In this document: in pieces, positions 5,755 through 6,326 of the stretch
Layout: each line of letters begins with the position of its first letter
Numbering within the stretch: the stretch's first letter is position 1
Assembly (NCBI GenBank): GCA_018699075.1
Contig: JABIPV010000037.1
Location: 1 to 6,326, forward strand
DNA length: 6,326 nt
Reading direction: 5' to 3'
Origin: Kordiimonadaceae bacterium
Lineage (GTDB): Bacteria > Pseudomonadota > Alphaproteobacteria > Sphingomonadales > Emcibacteraceae
The notes under the pieces: model-generated
The model's database searches: none
The model's input: the letters and a program-made list of their open reading frames with translations, nothing else
What the model was told of the DNA's origin: nothing
Translations under genes and position numbers: made by a program

Positions 5755-5770
5755 TGGCACATTAATTGCA
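5755..5770 (+). promoter_or_regulatory. Sigma-54 (RpoN) -24/-12 promoter
   Basis: TGGCACATTAATTGCA matches the sigma-54 consensus (TGGCAC, five bases, TTGCA/T) at every conserved position. The invariant GG (5756-5757) and GC (5768-5769) are exactly ten bases apart. The predicted start is near 5781, about 24 bases before the ATG at 5805. Such promoters need an enhancer-binding ATPase; I could not identify its upstream site in 5603-5754. That stretch is AT-rich and also holds the divergent kinase promoter and a weak ACAGG/CCTGT inverted repeat (5645-5649, 5660-5664). Confidence 0.75.
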
Positions 5771-5804
5771 TCTTAAATGAATGCAACATTTTAGAAAGTA
5801 TACA

Positions 5805-6326
5805 ATGGCTGACGGACCTGTTTTTCAAATCGTAAATTTAAATGCGAATTTACTAAGCGCTTATTATGGTGCTAAGCAATCCGTTGCTTCAATACAATCA
5901 TTACCGTCAGTACCTTCAAATGTTTCCCTCAGCAGAAATAATAATATACTTACCCCATGGGACCAAGATCTAGCTATTGCACAGGATAGATTTTCTGAAG
6001 GACTTTCTAAATCGGCTCTGTATAAACTACTGACAAAAGATTATAACTCTATTCAAAACCAGACAAATTTCATTGACCGAAAAGATTCGTCTGTTAGAAA
6101 TTCCAATTTAGATGTTGATAGCAAGGGATTATTTTTACTTTACAATGCTTTAAAAGATCTAAAAACCATTGCAGATTATGCAGGTGATCCAAATACATCA
6201 ACAAATAAACTTGCCGACATTGAAGAGCAATTCCAGCTAGGGATGTCGCAAGTGAAAGACTTTATCAGCGCAGAAAAGTTTGATGAACTTACATTACTAT
6301 TCGGCGAAAAATTAAATAATGTTACA
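5805..6326 (+). CDS. Unknown protein, 5' part only (runs off the window), sigma-54 controlled
   Basis: The frame is open for 174 codons from ATG 5805 to the window edge, so the C-terminus is missing. I do not recognise the family. The N-terminus (MADGPVFQIVNLNANLLSAYYGAKQS) has no signal peptide or membrane segment. Residues 30-50 are rich in Ser, Pro and Asn. From about 55 on the protein looks mostly helical, with a hydrophilic linker (80-107) and a block LFLLYNALKDLKTIADYAG (109-127) followed by acidic helices (135-169). The lack of Cys and the polar, Asn/Ser-rich composition recall exported flagellar or surface proteins, and the sigma-54 promoter would suit that, but this is inference only. 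A weak SD (AGAAAG, 5793-5798) supports ATG 5805. An in-frame ATG at 5781 coincides with the predicted transcript start and is less likely. Confidence 0.72.
   Translation, partial: MADGPVFQIVNLNANLLSAYYGAKQSVASIQSLPSVPSNVSLSRNNNILTPWDQDLAIAQDRFSEGLSKSALYKLLTKDYNSIQNQTNFIDRKDSSVRNSNLDVDSKGLFLLYNALKDLKTIADYAGDPNTSTNKLADIEEQFQLGMSQVKDFISAEKFDELTLLFGEKLNNVT

Overview
The window is AT-rich throughout. Its gene set suggests a Gram-negative, free-living and probably aquatic proteobacterium, most likely an alphaproteobacterium. That placement rests on gene content, on an exported PQQ-type sugar dehydrogenase homologue and on a strong sigma-54 promoter match; no ribosomal RNA or phylogenetic marker is present to confirm it.

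Layout: (1) 121-1398 (+) encodes an exported protein of the soluble aldose/glucose dehydrogenase (YliI/Asd) fold, whose catalytic histidine position appears to hold glutamate. (2) 1395-2766 (-) is a phenylalanine hydroxylation operon: phhA (phenylalanine 4-hydroxylase), a tiny remnant of a short-chain dehydrogenase/reductase (SDR), and phhB (pterin-4a-carbinolamine dehydratase). The phhB end overlaps the end of the first gene by 4 bases. (3) 2902-3360 (+) is a divergent Lrp/AsnC-type regulator sharing a 135-base intergenic region with phhA; the region holds a good sigma-70-type promoter and paired CATATG-centred half-sites. (4) 3619-3825 (+) is a cold-shock domain protein with a long leader and a hairpin terminator. 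(5) 3980-4555 (+) is an NAD(P)H-dependent FMN reductase-family flavoprotein. (6) 4583-5602 (-) is a stand-alone aminoglycoside-phosphotransferase-fold kinase of the hydroxylysine-kinase-like type. (7) 5805 to the right edge (+) is a truncated gene of unknown function behind a textbook sigma-54 -24/-12 element.

How the parts fit: PhhA turns phenylalanine into tyrosine using tetrahydropterin, and PhhB dehydrates the 4a-carbinolamine that results. The quinonoid dihydropterin must then be reduced, a job often done by an SDR-fold reductase. The wreck of an SDR gene sits exactly between phhA and phhB, with its ribosome-binding site and start codon still intact, so the operon may once have encoded the complete cofactor cycle. 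The divergent Lrp/AsnC protein is the obvious candidate regulator. The remaining genes look like ordinary single-gene units.

I see no mobile element, CRISPR array, tRNA or rRNA. I do not see a complete new multi-gene system. The points most worth following are the collapsed SDR gene, the active-site change in the dehydrogenase homologue, and the sigma-54-driven unknown gene.
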